A stretch of DNA of 64,000 nt from Bacillota bacterium (lineage in GTDB: Bacteria; Bacillota; Clostridia; Peptostreptococcales; Anaerovoracaceae), in the NCBI GenBank assembly GCA_017557505.1, contig JAFYYP010000030.1, forward strand, positions 1 through 64,000, read 5' to 3'. The translations under genes and the position numbers were made by a program. The notes under the pieces were generated by a model. The model was not told the origin of the DNA and did no database searches. It saw only the letters and a program-made list of their open reading frames with translations. This document shows positions 51,674 through 61,031 of this stretch, piece after piece. Within the stretch, counting starts at the first letter, position 1; every line of letters begins with the position of its first letter.

Positions 51674-53878
51674 ATGCGCATCATGCTCTTTGCGGCCGGC
51701 GGCGACATCGGCGGCGGAAAAACCCATATTCTTTCCCTGGCGAAAGAACTGGCGAAAGACAACGACTTAAGGCTCGTTTCGTTCCGCCGCGGCGTTCTGT
51801 CGCAGGAAGGCATGGAGATGGGCATCGATACGGTCGATACCGGCGGCAACAACGGCATCCTCCGCTCGATCCGTCTGGCGTTCGAGCAGGCGAAAGCTTT
51901 CCAACCGGACGTCATCCACTGCCACGGCGCCAAGGGCAACATGATGGGCATCCTCGTGAAGTGGTTTCTGCACATCCCCGTCATGACGACGGTGCACTCC
52001 GACCCCGAACTCGACTACATGGGCGCTCCGCTGCGCAATATCACGAACGGCAACATCAACCGCTTCTGTCTGCGCCATATGGATTACCACGTGGCGGTGG
52101 CGGACCGCATGCGCGAACTATTGATCCAGAGGGGCTTCGACGCGCAGAACATCTTCGCGGTATACAACGGCCTGGACTTCTCCGGCAGCGAAACGGGGCC
52201 GCGGGCGCTGAAGGGCGAAGATGAACCTATCACCGTGGGCATCGCGGCGCGTCTCAATCCGGTCAAGGACATCGCGACGCTGCTGCGCGCTTTCGCGAAG
52301 GCTTACGCGCAGGATAAGCGCCTGCGCTTGTCTATCGCCGGCAGCGGCGAGGAGGAAAAGAGCCTGAAGGTCCTGGCTAAAGACCTCGGCATCGAGGACG
52401 TGACCACGTTCGAAGGCTGGATCAGCGACGTCAAGGAATATTTCCGCGGTATCGATATCAACGTGCTGTCGTCCCTGTCCGAAACGTTCCCCTACTCGCT
52501 GCTCGAAGGCGCGTATGTGCATTGCCCGGCCATCGCGAGCAACGTAGGCGGCATCCCGTATCTGATCCGGAACGAGAAGACCGGCCTGCTGTTCGAGGCG
52601 GGAGACGCGCAAGGCTTCGCGGACTGCATCCTGCGTCTGGCGCAGGACCCACAGCTGCGTTTACAGTTGGCGGAGAACCTGTACGACAAAGCACGCACCG
52701 AGTTCTCTCTGGAGCGCATGAAGACAGATCAGGAAGCGATCTACCGCACGCTGATCCACCGCAGCGAAATGTACAAGAAGGGCCGTTACGGCGCCATCCT
52801 GTGTGGCGCGTACGGCAAGGGCAACGCGGGCGACGACGCCATTCTGCGCGCCATTCTGACGAGCCTGAAGGCCATCGATCCCGACATGCCGTTCTACGTC
52901 ATGTCGCGCAACCCGGTCGAAACGAGCATGAAAGAGCGTGTCGGGTCGTTCTACATCTTCAACCTTAGAAAATTCTTTAAATATTTGCATAAAACCAGCC
53001 TGTTCGTGTCCGGCGGCGGCACGCTCATCCAGGACGTCACGTCGTCCCGGTCGCTGTACTTTTACCTGTTCACGCTGATGGCCGCCAAATGGAGCGGCAG
53101 CCGCGTCGTGATGTACGGCTGCGGCATCGGCCCCATACGCAGGGGAACGAACCGCAGATGGACCGGCCGCGTGCTGAACCGCGCCGCGGACATCATCACG
53201 CTGAGAGATTCCATCTCCATGGAACTGCTGCAGGAGATCGGGGTGACAAAACCCGAGATCATCCTGTCCGCGGATCCGACGGTCAATCTGCCGTCCGTGC
53301 CCGAAGAAACGGTGCTGGAGGCGTTCCGCCTCGACGGCATCCCTGCGGACGCGCGCAAGATCGCGTTCTGCCTGCGCGACTGGGACGAATTCCGTTCGCC
53401 CGAAGCCGTGGCGAAAGCTGCGGATTATGCGTACGAACGTTACGGCCTGCTGCCGGTGTTCCTGCCCATGGAATACCCGAGGGACGTGGCGGTAGGCGAA
53501 CGGGTCGGCGCCATGGTGAAGGCTCCGCACGCGGTCTGCAGCCGCAGGCATTCGGTCGAGGAGCTGCGCGGCATGCTGTCGGCTATGGAAGTCGTGTGCG
53601 GCATGCGCCTGCACTCCCTGATCTTCGCTTCGGCCGGAGGGTCACCCATCGTCGGCATCTCCTACGACGTCAAGGTCGACAGCTTCATCAAGGACAGCGG
53701 CGCCCAGCGCTGCATCCAGCTGAAGGACCTCACCGCAGAGGCGCTCATGGCTGACATCGACGACGCCATCGCAGGCGGACGCAGCCATGGCAGCGAAACG
53801 AAACGCAGGCTGCAGACGATGGAACTCAAGAACGGAGAGGCAGCCAGACGCCTGCTCTCCGGAAAGGAATCCGCATGA
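51674..53878 (+). CDS. csaB: Fused GT4 glycosyltransferase and polysaccharide pyruvyltransferase (CsaB)
   Basis: 734 aa in two halves. Residues ~1-365 are a GT-B family 4 transferase (GGGKTHILSLAKELAKDN, HCHGAKGNMMG, SLSETFPYSLLEGAYVHCPA). Residues ~371-734 are a CsaB polysaccharide pyruvyltransferase (GAYGKGNAGDDAILRAIL, FVSGGGTLIQDVTSSRS, CGMRLHSLIFAS). CsaB adds ketal pyruvate to ManNAc of secondary cell-wall polymers, which binds S-layer SLH domains. The fusion implies that one protein both extends and pyruvylates the polymer. No frameshift; its stop overlaps the next start by 4 bp. Confidence 0.9.
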   Translation: MRIMLFAAGGDIGGGKTHILSLAKELAKDNDLRLVSFRRGVLSQEGMEMGIDTVDTGGNNGILRSIRLAFEQAKAFQPDVIHCHGAKGNMMGILVKWFLHIPVMTTVHSDPELDYMGAPLRNITNGNINRFCLRHMDYHVAVADRMRELLIQRGFDAQNIFAVYNGLDFSGSETGPRALKGEDEPITVGIAARLNPVKDIATLLRAFAKAYAQDKRLRLSIAGSGEEEKSLKVLAKDLGIEDVTTFEGWISDVKEYFRGIDINVLSSLSETFPYSLLEGAYVHCPAIASNVGGIPYLIRNEKTGLLFEAGDAQGFADCILRLAQDPQLRLQLAENLYDKARTEFSLERMKTDQEAIYRTLIHRSEMYKKGRYGAILCGAYGKGNAGDDAILRAILTSLKAIDPDMPFYVMSRNPVETSMKERVGSFYIFNLRKFFKYLHKTSLFVSGGGTLIQDVTSSRSLYFYLFTLMAAKWSGSRVVMYGCGIGPIRRGTNRRWTGRVLNRAADIITLRDSISMELLQEIGVTKPEIILSADPTVNLPSVPEETVLEAFRLDGIPADARKIAFCLRDWDEFRSPEAVAKAADYAYERYGLLPVFLPMEYPRDVAVGERVGAMVKAPHAVCSRRHSVEELRGMLSAMEVVCGMRLHSLIFASAGGSPIVGISYDVKVDSFIKDSGAQRCIQLKDLTAEALMADIDDAIAGGRSHGSETKRRLQTMELKNGEAARRLLSGKESA

Positions 53879-55029
53879 GAAAGATCCTTTGTCTTTCCAC
53901 ATCGAACTATTATCCGTTCCCGACGCGCAAGCAGAACGTCATGAACCGCATGACGGATTGCCAGATCCTGTACGTCGATCCGCCCGTGACGCTGATCGCG
54001 CCGCTCAAGGACCCCAAGGCCAAGGAGCGTCTGACCGCCTACAAGGACGGTCCGAAGCAGGCGCAGCCGAACCTGAAAGTCTACGCCCAGCCGCCGGTGC
54101 TGCCGTTCTTCAACAAGAAGAGGGGCGTCAACGAGACGAACCAGAAGAAACTGGCGAAGTACCTGGCGAAGATCCTGCGTGAAAACAATTTCGGGACCGA
54201 TTTCTGGGTGTGGTGCTACAGCCCGACGAGCTGCGACGTCATCGCGCCGCTGGCGAAGGAGATGGGCATCGACTCGTCCGCGCTGTGGAAACGCACGGTA
54301 TACGACTGCGTCGACCGTCACTCTGCTTATCCCGGCCAGATCGATCCGGTGGTCGTGGACGGCATGGAAGAAGACCTGGCGCGCAGCTGCGGCTGCGTAT
54401 TCGCGACGGCGCAGGGCCTGTACGACCGGCTGAAGGAATTCAACGAAAACACGCACCTCATCCCCAACGGCTGCGCGTTCGAGCTGTTCAACACTGTTAC
54501 ATCTCTCGAAAAAGAGGGGCCGTCGCCGCATTTCGGCTTCGTCGGCATGCTGCAGGAGTGTCTGGATTACGACTGCATCCGCGCGGTGGCCAAGGATTTC
54601 CCGGAAGGCAAGGTGACCCTGATCGGGCGCACGCTGCCCGGTGTCGACATGAGCTGGACGAAGGATCACCCCAATATCGAGATGGCAGGCCTCGTGCCGC
54701 AGACCCAGCTGCCTCAGAGGATCAAGGACTTCGATCTCTGCCTGAACGTGTTTGCGGATAACGAACTGTCCCGCGACGTCAGCCCGCTGAAGTTCTACGA
54801 GTATCTGGCGACCGGCAAGCCCGTCGTGAGCACGCTCGTGCCGCTGCAGGTGCTGGATTACGCGGACTGCATCTATCTGGCGGAAACGCCTGCGGAATTC
54901 GCGATGCGCTGCCGCGAGGCGCTGGCAGAGGCGCCGGATTCCCCGAAGCGCACGGAACGCATCGAAGCGGCCCGCCGCAATTCCTGGGATGAAAAAGTGC
55001 GCGAAATGAAGGATATTCTGGCCTGGTGA
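53875..55029 (+). CDS. Glycosyltransferase (TuaH/GT1-like)
   Basis: 384 aa GT-B fold. YDCVDRHSAYPG, LIPNGCAFELFN, FGFVGMLQECLDYDCI and the C-terminal LKFYEYLATGKPVVST are typical of teichuronic-acid TuaH-type glycosyltransferases. Probably extends the same polymer; sugar specificity not readable. Overlaps the csaB fusion by 4 bp. Confidence 0.87.
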   Translation: MRKILCLSTSNYYPFPTRKQNVMNRMTDCQILYVDPPVTLIAPLKDPKAKERLTAYKDGPKQAQPNLKVYAQPPVLPFFNKKRGVNETNQKKLAKYLAKILRENNFGTDFWVWCYSPTSCDVIAPLAKEMGIDSSALWKRTVYDCVDRHSAYPGQIDPVVVDGMEEDLARSCGCVFATAQGLYDRLKEFNENTHLIPNGCAFELFNTVTSLEKEGPSPHFGFVGMLQECLDYDCIRAVAKDFPEGKVTLIGRTLPGVDMSWTKDHPNIEMAGLVPQTQLPQRIKDFDLCLNVFADNELSRDVSPLKFYEYLATGKPVVSTLVPLQVLDYADCIYLAETPAEFAMRCREALAEAPDSPKRTERIEAARRNSWDEKVREMKDILAW

Positions 55030-55059
55030 AGGCTTTAGAAAGAATACAAGGAGAAACTG

Positions 55060-55593
55060 ATGAAGATCATCAACGAAAAAGGCAAACTGTTCGGGCTCAT
55101 CAATATCGTCGACCTGATCGTGCTGCTGCTTGTCATAGCGGTCATCGGCGTCGTCGGCACGAAGCTGATGGGCAGCAAGGTGACCGACGCGGTATCCGCC
55201 AAGACGGACTGCTGGGCGCAGGTGAGAGTCGCCGGCGCGCAGCCTTATCTGGTGGAAGAGACGCTGCGGCAGAACCTGCCGGGCCAGCGCATGGTCTCGG
55301 GCAACGAGTTCCTGTCCGGCACGGTCGAGGACGTCTGGATCGAGGATTACAAAGTCCAGGTAACGACGGATGACGGCCGCATCGTGACTGCGACAGACCC
55401 CGACAAGAAGGACATCATCTTCCTGATCAAGACGCAGGTGGCGCCGGATACGGCGAGCCCCAAGCTGGGCAGCCAGGAGATCCGCGCAGGCCGTACGCTC
55501 ATCGTCAAGACGCAGACGCTCGAGATCGCCGGCATCATCCGCTACGTCCAGTTCGGAGAATACGATCCCCCCGAAGACATCAAGAAACCCTAA
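55060..55593 (+). CDS. DUF4330 membrane-anchored protein
   Basis: 177 aa. One transmembrane helix near 16-36 (INIVDLIVLLLVIAVIGVVG), then an extracellular or cytoplasmic beta-domain (DCWAQVRVAGAQPYLVEETL, GRTLIVKTQTLEIAG), matching DUF4330. The family occurs in exopolysaccharide clusters; role unknown, possibly in assembly. AAGGAG site. Confidence 0.83.
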   Translation: MKIINEKGKLFGLINIVDLIVLLLVIAVIGVVGTKLMGSKVTDAVSAKTDCWAQVRVAGAQPYLVEETLRQNLPGQRMVSGNEFLSGTVEDVWIEDYKVQVTTDDGRIVTATDPDKKDIIFLIKTQVAPDTASPKLGSQEIRAGRTLIVKTQTLEIAGIIRYVQFGEYDPPEDIKKP

Positions 55594-55602
55594 CGAGGCA
55601 CA

Positions 55603-57240
55603 ATGACTGAGTTTGTAAGAAACAGCTTGGTCGTGCGCTTTATCGTCTGGCTCTATGAGACGCTGCGGCGCTTCTGGTGCAGCAGCTTGCTCGGAAAAGG
55701 CTGGGCAGGGTGGCACGGCAGCTGGCTACAATCGAATACAAGGATCCACTGGGAAGCCTGGACCGGTATGGACGATCCCGCGGAACACTCGATCTACGCG
55801 AAGTTCCTGCGCGCGGTGGAACGTGTGCTGCAAAGGATAGGCGACTGGCTGCGCGAAAGCCTGCTGTACCGCATCCTGACGGGGATCCGCGACGGTTATC
55901 TGAAGCTGTCGTCGGAAAGCAGGCTTTTCTCCGCGATCAACCGCGTGCCGCTGCACCGCTGGTTCCTGCTGCTGTTCCCGTGTTATCTGCTGATCGAGTA
56001 TACCGTACGGGATCTGCTGAAGATCAACATCCTGGCATCTGTCTGGGAAGAGCTGTTCATCATGGCGGGTATCGCGCTCGTGCTGTGGCGCACCTGCCTG
56101 AAGCAGACGGACGGCTTTAAGCGCGCGACAGCTCTCGAAACGGCGCTGCTTCTGTACATGGCTGCCGGACTGCTCCTGATGATGCTGAACCGGCCGTTCC
56201 CCGCCATCGCCGCGGCGGGCTACCGGGCGCAGGTCGAATACATCGTCTGGTACTTCATCCTGCTGCGCCTGATCGACGACGAGACGGACGCGAAAGCCGT
56301 GGCCCTGGGCTTCGGCGCCGTAGTGGCCTTATTGTCGCTGCACGGCATCTACCAGTACATCATCGCTGTGCCCATTCCCTCGTCCTGGGTAAGCCAGACG
56401 GAGATGGGCGTGCGCACGAGAGTTTTCTCGCTCACCGGCAGCCCGAACATCTTCGGGTCCCTGCTCGTGATGGGCGCGCCTGTGGCGGCTGCCTGCATGT
56501 ATTATTTCAAGAACGGCTGGCTGAAGTTCCTGGCGTTGTGCGCGACCGGGGCGATCTGCCTGTCCATCCTGTTCACGTTCTCGCGCGGCGCGTGGGTCGG
56601 ACTCGTTATCGCGGTCGTGATCTTCGCTCTGTACATGGACAAGCGCCTGCTCGGCCTTATGGGCATCGCCATGGCGGCTGCCCTGATCGCCATTCCTTCC
56701 ATCGCAGACCGCCTGACGTACCTGTTCACGACGGAATATGCGGAAGCTTCCGCGATCGGCGGACGGGCGCTGCGCTGGGAGACCGGCTGGAACCTGCTCC
56801 ACGAGAATTCCCCCTGGCTGGGCTTCGGCCTGGGCCGTTTCGGCGGCGCCGTCGCCATGAACAACCAGGTGCTGGACAAGACGAAGGACTTCGAATACTT
56901 TTACATGGATAATTATTACCTCAAGACTCTTGTAGAAATGGGGTATATAGGAATAATATTTTATATAGTTGCACTGGTCGCGTTCGTGATCATGGCGATC
57001 CGCGCGATCCACGCCTGCAACGAGGGACGCGTCTGGGGCATTTACGATGACGCGCTGACCCGCAGCAACGGCAGCCTGAAATGCATCGCGGCCGGCCTGT
57101 TTGCCGGCATGGCGGGCGTTCTGGTGCATTGCTATTTTGAGAACATTTTTGAAGAACCGTACATGATGGCCTATTTCTGGGGGCTGGCTGCAGCGCTGCA
57201 GCGGCTCGGAGCCATCAGCAGGGAAAGGAGCAAAACATGA
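55603..57240 (+). CDS. O-antigen ligase/Wzy-like membrane polymerase
   Basis: 545 aa, with a soluble N-terminal ~110 residues (DPAEHSIYAKFLRAVERVLQRIGDW) followed by about twelve helices. The O-antigen ligase (Wzy_C) domain is seen at ~335-470 (FTFSRGAWVGLVIAV, LGFGLGRFGGAVAMNNQ). It polymerises or attaches a polysaccharide at the membrane. Overlaps the next gene by 4 bp. Confidence 0.87.
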   Translation: MTEFVRNSLVVRFIVWLYETLRRFWCSSLLGKGWAGWHGSWLQSNTRIHWEAWTGMDDPAEHSIYAKFLRAVERVLQRIGDWLRESLLYRILTGIRDGYLKLSSESRLFSAINRVPLHRWFLLLFPCYLLIEYTVRDLLKINILASVWEELFIMAGIALVLWRTCLKQTDGFKRATALETALLLYMAAGLLLMMLNRPFPAIAAAGYRAQVEYIVWYFILLRLIDDETDAKAVALGFGAVVALLSLHGIYQYIIAVPIPSSWVSQTEMGVRTRVFSLTGSPNIFGSLLVMGAPVAAACMYYFKNGWLKFLALCATGAICLSILFTFSRGAWVGLVIAVVIFALYMDKRLLGLMGIAMAAALIAIPSIADRLTYLFTTEYAEASAIGGRALRWETGWNLLHENSPWLGFGLGRFGGAVAMNNQVLDKTKDFEYFYMDNYYLKTLVEMGYIGIIFYIVALVAFVIMAIRAIHACNEGRVWGIYDDALTRSNGSLKCIAAGLFAGMAGVLVHCYFENIFEEPYMMAYFWGLAAALQRLGAISRERSKT

Positions 57241-58484
57241 AGGTATGCGTCATAGGTCTGGGCTATATCGGCCTGCCAACCGCTGCCATGTTTGCAAACG
57301 CCGGACACGAAGTCCTCGGCGTGGATAAGAAGCCTCAGATCGTCGACGCGCTGAACCGCGGAGAGATCCTCATCGAGGAGAACGGACTGCCGGAATACAT
57401 CAAGGCCGTCGTGGAAAAGGGCCATCTGCGCGCCGCGCTCGAGCCTGAAGTATCCGACGCCTACATCATCTCCGTGCCGACTCCGATCACCGAAGACAAG
57501 AAGGCCGACATGCGGTTCGTCGAGAGCGCGACCCACGAGATCGTTCCCCTGCTGAAGAAAGGCGACCTCGTCATCCTGGAATCCACATCCCCTGTGGGCA
57601 CGGTGGATACGCTGATGCAGCCTATCCTGGAGGAAAGCGGCCTGAAGGCCGGCGAAGATTTCGGCCTGGGTCATTCGCCGGAACGGGTCATTCCCGGCAA
57701 GATCCTGCAGGAACTGGTGCATAATTCCCGCATCGCCGGCGGCATCGACAAGGAAAGTGCGCACCGCATCGCGGAGCTGTACAGAAGCTTCGTCGAAGGC
57801 GACATATACGAAACGGACGCCCGCACGGCGGAGATGTGCAAGCTGTCCGAGAATACGTTCCGCGACGTGAACATCGCGTTCGCGAACGAGCTGGCAAAGA
57901 TCTGCGAAGAACAGGGCATCAACGTCTGGGAGCTCATCGAGCTGTGCAACAAGCACCCGCGTGTGAACATCCACCAGCCGGGTCCCGGCGTGGGCGGCCA
58001 CTGCATCGCGGTCGATCCGTGGTTCATCGTGGAAAAAGAGCCGGGTCTCGCCCAGATCATCCGCAGATCCAGGGAGACGAACGACTCCATGCCTTCCTAC
58101 GTCGCGGACCGCGCGCAGAAGATCCTCGCGGGCGTCGCAGACCCGAAGGTCTGCATCCTCGGCGCCACGTACAAGCCTGACGTCGACGACATGCGCGAAA
58201 GCCCCATTCTGCATCTGGCGGAGGAACTGAAAGCGAGAGGCGTCGACGTGGCGATCCACGATCCGCATGCAGCAAAGCGTCCGGGCATCGAAGGTGATCT
58301 GCTGAAAGCGGCCGAAGGCGCGGATCTCGTGATCCTCGGCGTCAATCACAAGCAGTTCAAAGAGCTTGATTACGAGGCGCTGGCCAAAGCCGTGCGCAGA
58401 AAGAATTTCCTGGATACGAGGAACTTCGCGGACAAGGCGGCGGCAGAGGCCGCGGGCTTTGCCTATTATCTGTTGGGAAAATAA
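57237..58484 (+). CDS. wecC: UDP-N-acetyl-D-mannosamine dehydrogenase (WecC-type)
   Basis: 415 aa nucleotide-sugar dehydrogenase. N-terminal NAD motif GLGYIGLPTA, catalytic Cys256 in GVGGHCIAVDPWF, and NTFRDVNIAFANELA with the Lys of SEN-type motifs. Oxidises UDP-ManNAc (or UDP-sugar) to the uronic acid for the polymer. WecB epimerase is not in the window. Its stop is immediately followed by the next gene. Confidence 0.92.
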   Translation: MKVCVIGLGYIGLPTAAMFANAGHEVLGVDKKPQIVDALNRGEILIEENGLPEYIKAVVEKGHLRAALEPEVSDAYIISVPTPITEDKKADMRFVESATHEIVPLLKKGDLVILESTSPVGTVDTLMQPILEESGLKAGEDFGLGHSPERVIPGKILQELVHNSRIAGGIDKESAHRIAELYRSFVEGDIYETDARTAEMCKLSENTFRDVNIAFANELAKICEEQGINVWELIELCNKHPRVNIHQPGPGVGGHCIAVDPWFIVEKEPGLAQIIRRSRETNDSMPSYVADRAQKILAGVADPKVCILGATYKPDVDDMRESPILHLAEELKARGVDVAIHDPHAAKRPGIEGDLLKAAEGADLVILGVNHKQFKELDYEALAKAVRRKNFLDTRNFADKAAAEAAGFAYYLLGK

Positions 58485-59216
58485 ATGGCGGATTTCAATA
58501 CCGTAAAGATCCTGGGCATCCGGGTGGATAAAGTGACGAAGGTGCAGGCACTGGAAGCGTTCCGGACCATGCTGGACGGGGACCGCTGCGAGCTCATCGT
58601 CACACCGAACGCGGAGATCGTCGAAAAGGCGAGCAAGACGCCGCGCCTGGCGCGCATCATCAACGAAGAAGCTGCGCTGGTCACGCCCGACGGCGTCGGT
58701 CTCATCTATGCGTCGAAGCTGAAAGGCGACCCCATCGAAGAAAAGGTCGCCGGCATCGATTTCGCGCGCAGCGCCATCGAACTGTGTGCGCAATTGGGCC
58801 GCAGCGTTTATCTGCTCGGCAGCAAACCGGGCGTTGCGGAAGCGGCGGCGGCCAATCTTGAAAAAGAGATCGCGGGCCTGAAGATCGCGGGCTTCCGGGA
58901 CGGCTATTTCAAAGAGGAGGAAGAGTCCTCCGTCGTGGCGGACATTAACGAAAGCGGCGCGGACTTCCTTTGCGTCGCGCTCGGTTCTCCCAAACAGGAG
59001 TACTTCGTCGTCCGGCACAGGGATTCTCTCAAGGTCAAAGTGGCAGCGGGTTTAGGCGGCAGCCTGGACATCTGGTCCGGCCAGCTGAACCGCGCGCCTC
59101 AATTCTATATCGATCACAGCCTGGAATGGCTGTACAGAATGATCCAGGAGCCAAAGCGCCTCAAGCGCCTGCCGGCTCTTCCGGTCTTTCTGATCAAAGC
59201 GGCAATACGGAGGTAA
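58485..59216 (+). CDS. tagA: WecG/TagA/CpsF-family N-acetylmannosaminyltransferase
   Basis: 243 aa GT26 enzyme. Catalytic-region [11 protein letters not shown] (Thr40), Asp69 in [11 protein letters not shown], and the GSPKQEYFV glutamine motif all intact. Transfers ManNAc(A) to lipid-linked GlcNAc, the second step of linkage-unit synthesis for wall teichoic acid or secondary polymers. Makes the product of WecC/TagA consistent with a ManNAc-type polymer. Confidence 0.92.
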   Translation: MADFNTVKILGIRVDKVTKVQALEAFRTMLDGDRCELIVTPNAEIVEKASKTPRLARIINEEAALVTPDGVGLIYASKLKGDPIEEKVAGIDFARSAIELCAQLGRSVYLLGSKPGVAEAAAANLEKEIAGLKIAGFRDGYFKEEEESSVVADINESGADFLCVALGSPKQEYFVVRHRDSLKVKVAAGLGGSLDIWSGQLNRAPQFYIDHSLEWLYRMIQEPKRLKRLPALPVFLIKAAIRR

Positions 59217-59217
59217 C

Positions 59218-60036
59218 ATGGAAACAGTACAGCTGCAGAAGATCGCTCAAACAGTAAGGCAGCACATCATCAGACAGACGTACAACGCGGGTTCGGGCCA
59301 TCCCGGCGGAAGCCTTTCGGCGGCCGATCTGCTGACCGCGCTGTATTTCTGCGAGATGAACATCGACCCGGCGAATCCGGGCATGAAGGGAAGAGACCGC
59401 TTCGTCCTTTCGAAGGGTCACGCGGCGCCGGCGCTCTACGCGTGCCTGGCGGAAAGAGGCTTCTTCCCGGTGGAGGATCTCGTGACCCTGCGCAAGATGG
59501 GCAGCAAGCTGCAGGGCCATCCGAGCATGATCCTTCTCCCCGGTGTGGAGATGTCGACGGGCTCTCTGGGCCAGGGCATTTCCGCCGCGACCGGCATGGC
59601 GCTGGCAGGCAAGCTCGACGGCGACCCCGGGCGCGTCTATGCGCTGCTCGGCGACGGCGAACTGCAGGAAGGCATGGTCTGGGAAGCCGCGATGGCGGCG
59701 GGCCACTACAAGCTCGATAACCTGTGCGCGATCGTGGACCACAACGGGCTGCAGATCGACGGACGCAACGAGGACGTCATGAACGTGATGCCCATCGCGG
59801 AAAAGTTCGCGGTGTTCGGCTGGAACGTGCTCGAGATCGACGGACACGATTTCGAACAGATCCTGGACGCGTTCGACATGGCGAAGAAGTGCAAGGGCAT
59901 GCCCACCATGATCGTCGCGGAGACCGTCAAGGGCAAGGGCGTATCGTTCATGGAGAACCAGGTCGGCTGGCACGGCAAGGCCCCGAACGAGGAGCAGGCG
60001 AAACAGGCTATGGAAGAGCTGGGAGGTGAGCTGTAA
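59218..60036 (+). CDS. Transketolase, N-terminal subunit
   Basis: 272 aa, the TPP-binding half of a split transketolase: [40 protein letters not shown] and the TPP-motif [15 protein letters not shown]. The two subunits together transfer a C2 ketol unit. Normally in pentose metabolism; here it is in a glycopolymer operon, one base after tagA. Confidence 0.92.
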   Translation: METVQLQKIAQTVRQHIIRQTYNAGSGHPGGSLSAADLLTALYFCEMNIDPANPGMKGRDRFVLSKGHAAPALYACLAERGFFPVEDLVTLRKMGSKLQGHPSMILLPGVEMSTGSLGQGISAATGMALAGKLDGDPGRVYALLGDGELQEGMVWEAAMAAGHYKLDNLCAIVDHNGLQIDGRNEDVMNVMPIAEKFAVFGWNVLEIDGHDFEQILDAFDMAKKCKGMPTMIVAETVKGKGVSFMENQVGWHGKAPNEEQAKQAMEELGGEL

Positions 60037-60971
60037 TGGCAGAAAAGATCGCAACAAGAGCCAGTTACGGCAAGGCTCTCGTAGAACTGGGCGCCGAGAA
60101 TCCCAATATCGTCGTGCTGGACGCGGACCTCTCGGGATCCACGCAGACGAAGAAGTTTGCGGATGTTTATCCGGACAGATTCTTTAACGCGGGCATCGCC
60201 GAAGCCAACATGATGGGCATGGCGGCGGGTCTGGCCGTTTCCGGCAAGACCGTGTTCGCGAGCAGCTTCGCGATGTTTGCCTCCGGCAGACCTTACGAGA
60301 TCATCCGCAACTCCATCGCGTACACGAACGCCAACGTCAAGATCTGCGCTTCGCACGCAGGCCTGACCGTCGGCGAAGACGGCGCAAGCCACCAGTGTCT
60401 CGAAGATCTGGCGCTGATGCGGGCCATCCCCGGTATGACCGTGCTCAACCCCGCGGACGACGTGAGCGCCAGGGCGCTGATCAAGGCCGCGGCAGCATAC
60501 AAAGGTCCGGTGTACGTGCGGCTCGGCCGCGCGGCTGTCCCCGTGGTGTATGAAGAAGGCACGCAGTTCGAGATCGGCAAAGCGCTGCGCGTCAGAGAAG
60601 GCAAGGATGCCTGCATCATCGCGACGGGCATCATGATCGACAAAGCGGTGCAGGCGGCGGATCTGCTGGCTGCGGAAGGCATCGAAGTGCGCATCCTCGA
60701 CATGCATACGATCAAACCGCTCGATAAGGCGGAAGTGATCGCCGCGTCGAAGGAATGCGGATGCATCGTTACTGCGGAAGAACACTCCGTGATCGGCGGT
60801 CTGGGTTCCGCCGTGGCGGAAGCGGTGTGCGAGGAAGCGCCCTGCAAGGTCGCGCGCATTGGCGTAAAGGATATCTTCGGCCAGTCGGGCAAGCCGGATG
60901 AACTGCTGAAAGCTTACGGTCTTGCGGCGGAGGATATCGCGGCAGCCGTGAAGTCGCTCAAATGTAAATAA
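60036..60971 (+). CDS. Transketolase, C-terminal subunit
   Basis: 311 aa, with pyrimidine-binding and C-terminal regulatory domains: ASYGKALVELGAENPNIVVLDADLSGST, FFNAGIAEANMMGMAAGLA (read in pieces), AEEHSVIGGLGSA. Pairs with the N-terminal subunit and shares its stop/start base (60036). Ends the operon; a strong terminator follows. Confidence 0.92.
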   Translation: MAEKIATRASYGKALVELGAENPNIVVLDADLSGSTQTKKFADVYPDRFFNAGIAEANMMGMAAGLAVSGKTVFASSFAMFASGRPYEIIRNSIAYTNANVKICASHAGLTVGEDGASHQCLEDLALMRAIPGMTVLNPADDVSARALIKAAAAYKGPVYVRLGRAAVPVVYEEGTQFEIGKALRVREGKDACIIATGIMIDKAVQAADLLAAEGIEVRILDMHTIKPLDKAEVIAASKECGCIVTAEEHSVIGGLGSAVAEAVCEEAPCKVARIGVKDIFGQSGKPDELLKAYGLAAEDIAAAVKSLKCK

Positions 60972-61000
60972 TTGACATTTTCCAAAGATTGATGTAGAAT
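60972..61000 (+). promoter_or_regulatory. Promoter of the MinD-like gene
   Basis: TTGACA (60972-60977), 17 bp, TAGAAT (60995-61000): near-consensus. Its -10 overlaps the left arm of the adjoining hairpin. Confidence 0.85.
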
Positions 61001-61031
61001 TCTCCCGCACGGCTGCTGCGGGAGAATTTTT
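60998..61031 (+). terminator. Hairpin terminator overlapping promoter and ribosome site
   Basis: AATTCTCCCGCA (60998-61009) and TGCGGGAGAATT (61017-61028) are a 12-bp perfect stem with loop CGGCTGC and TTT. It ends the glycopolymer operon. GGGAG (61020-61024) in the right arm is also the Shine-Dalgarno of the gene at 61032. Confidence 0.85.
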
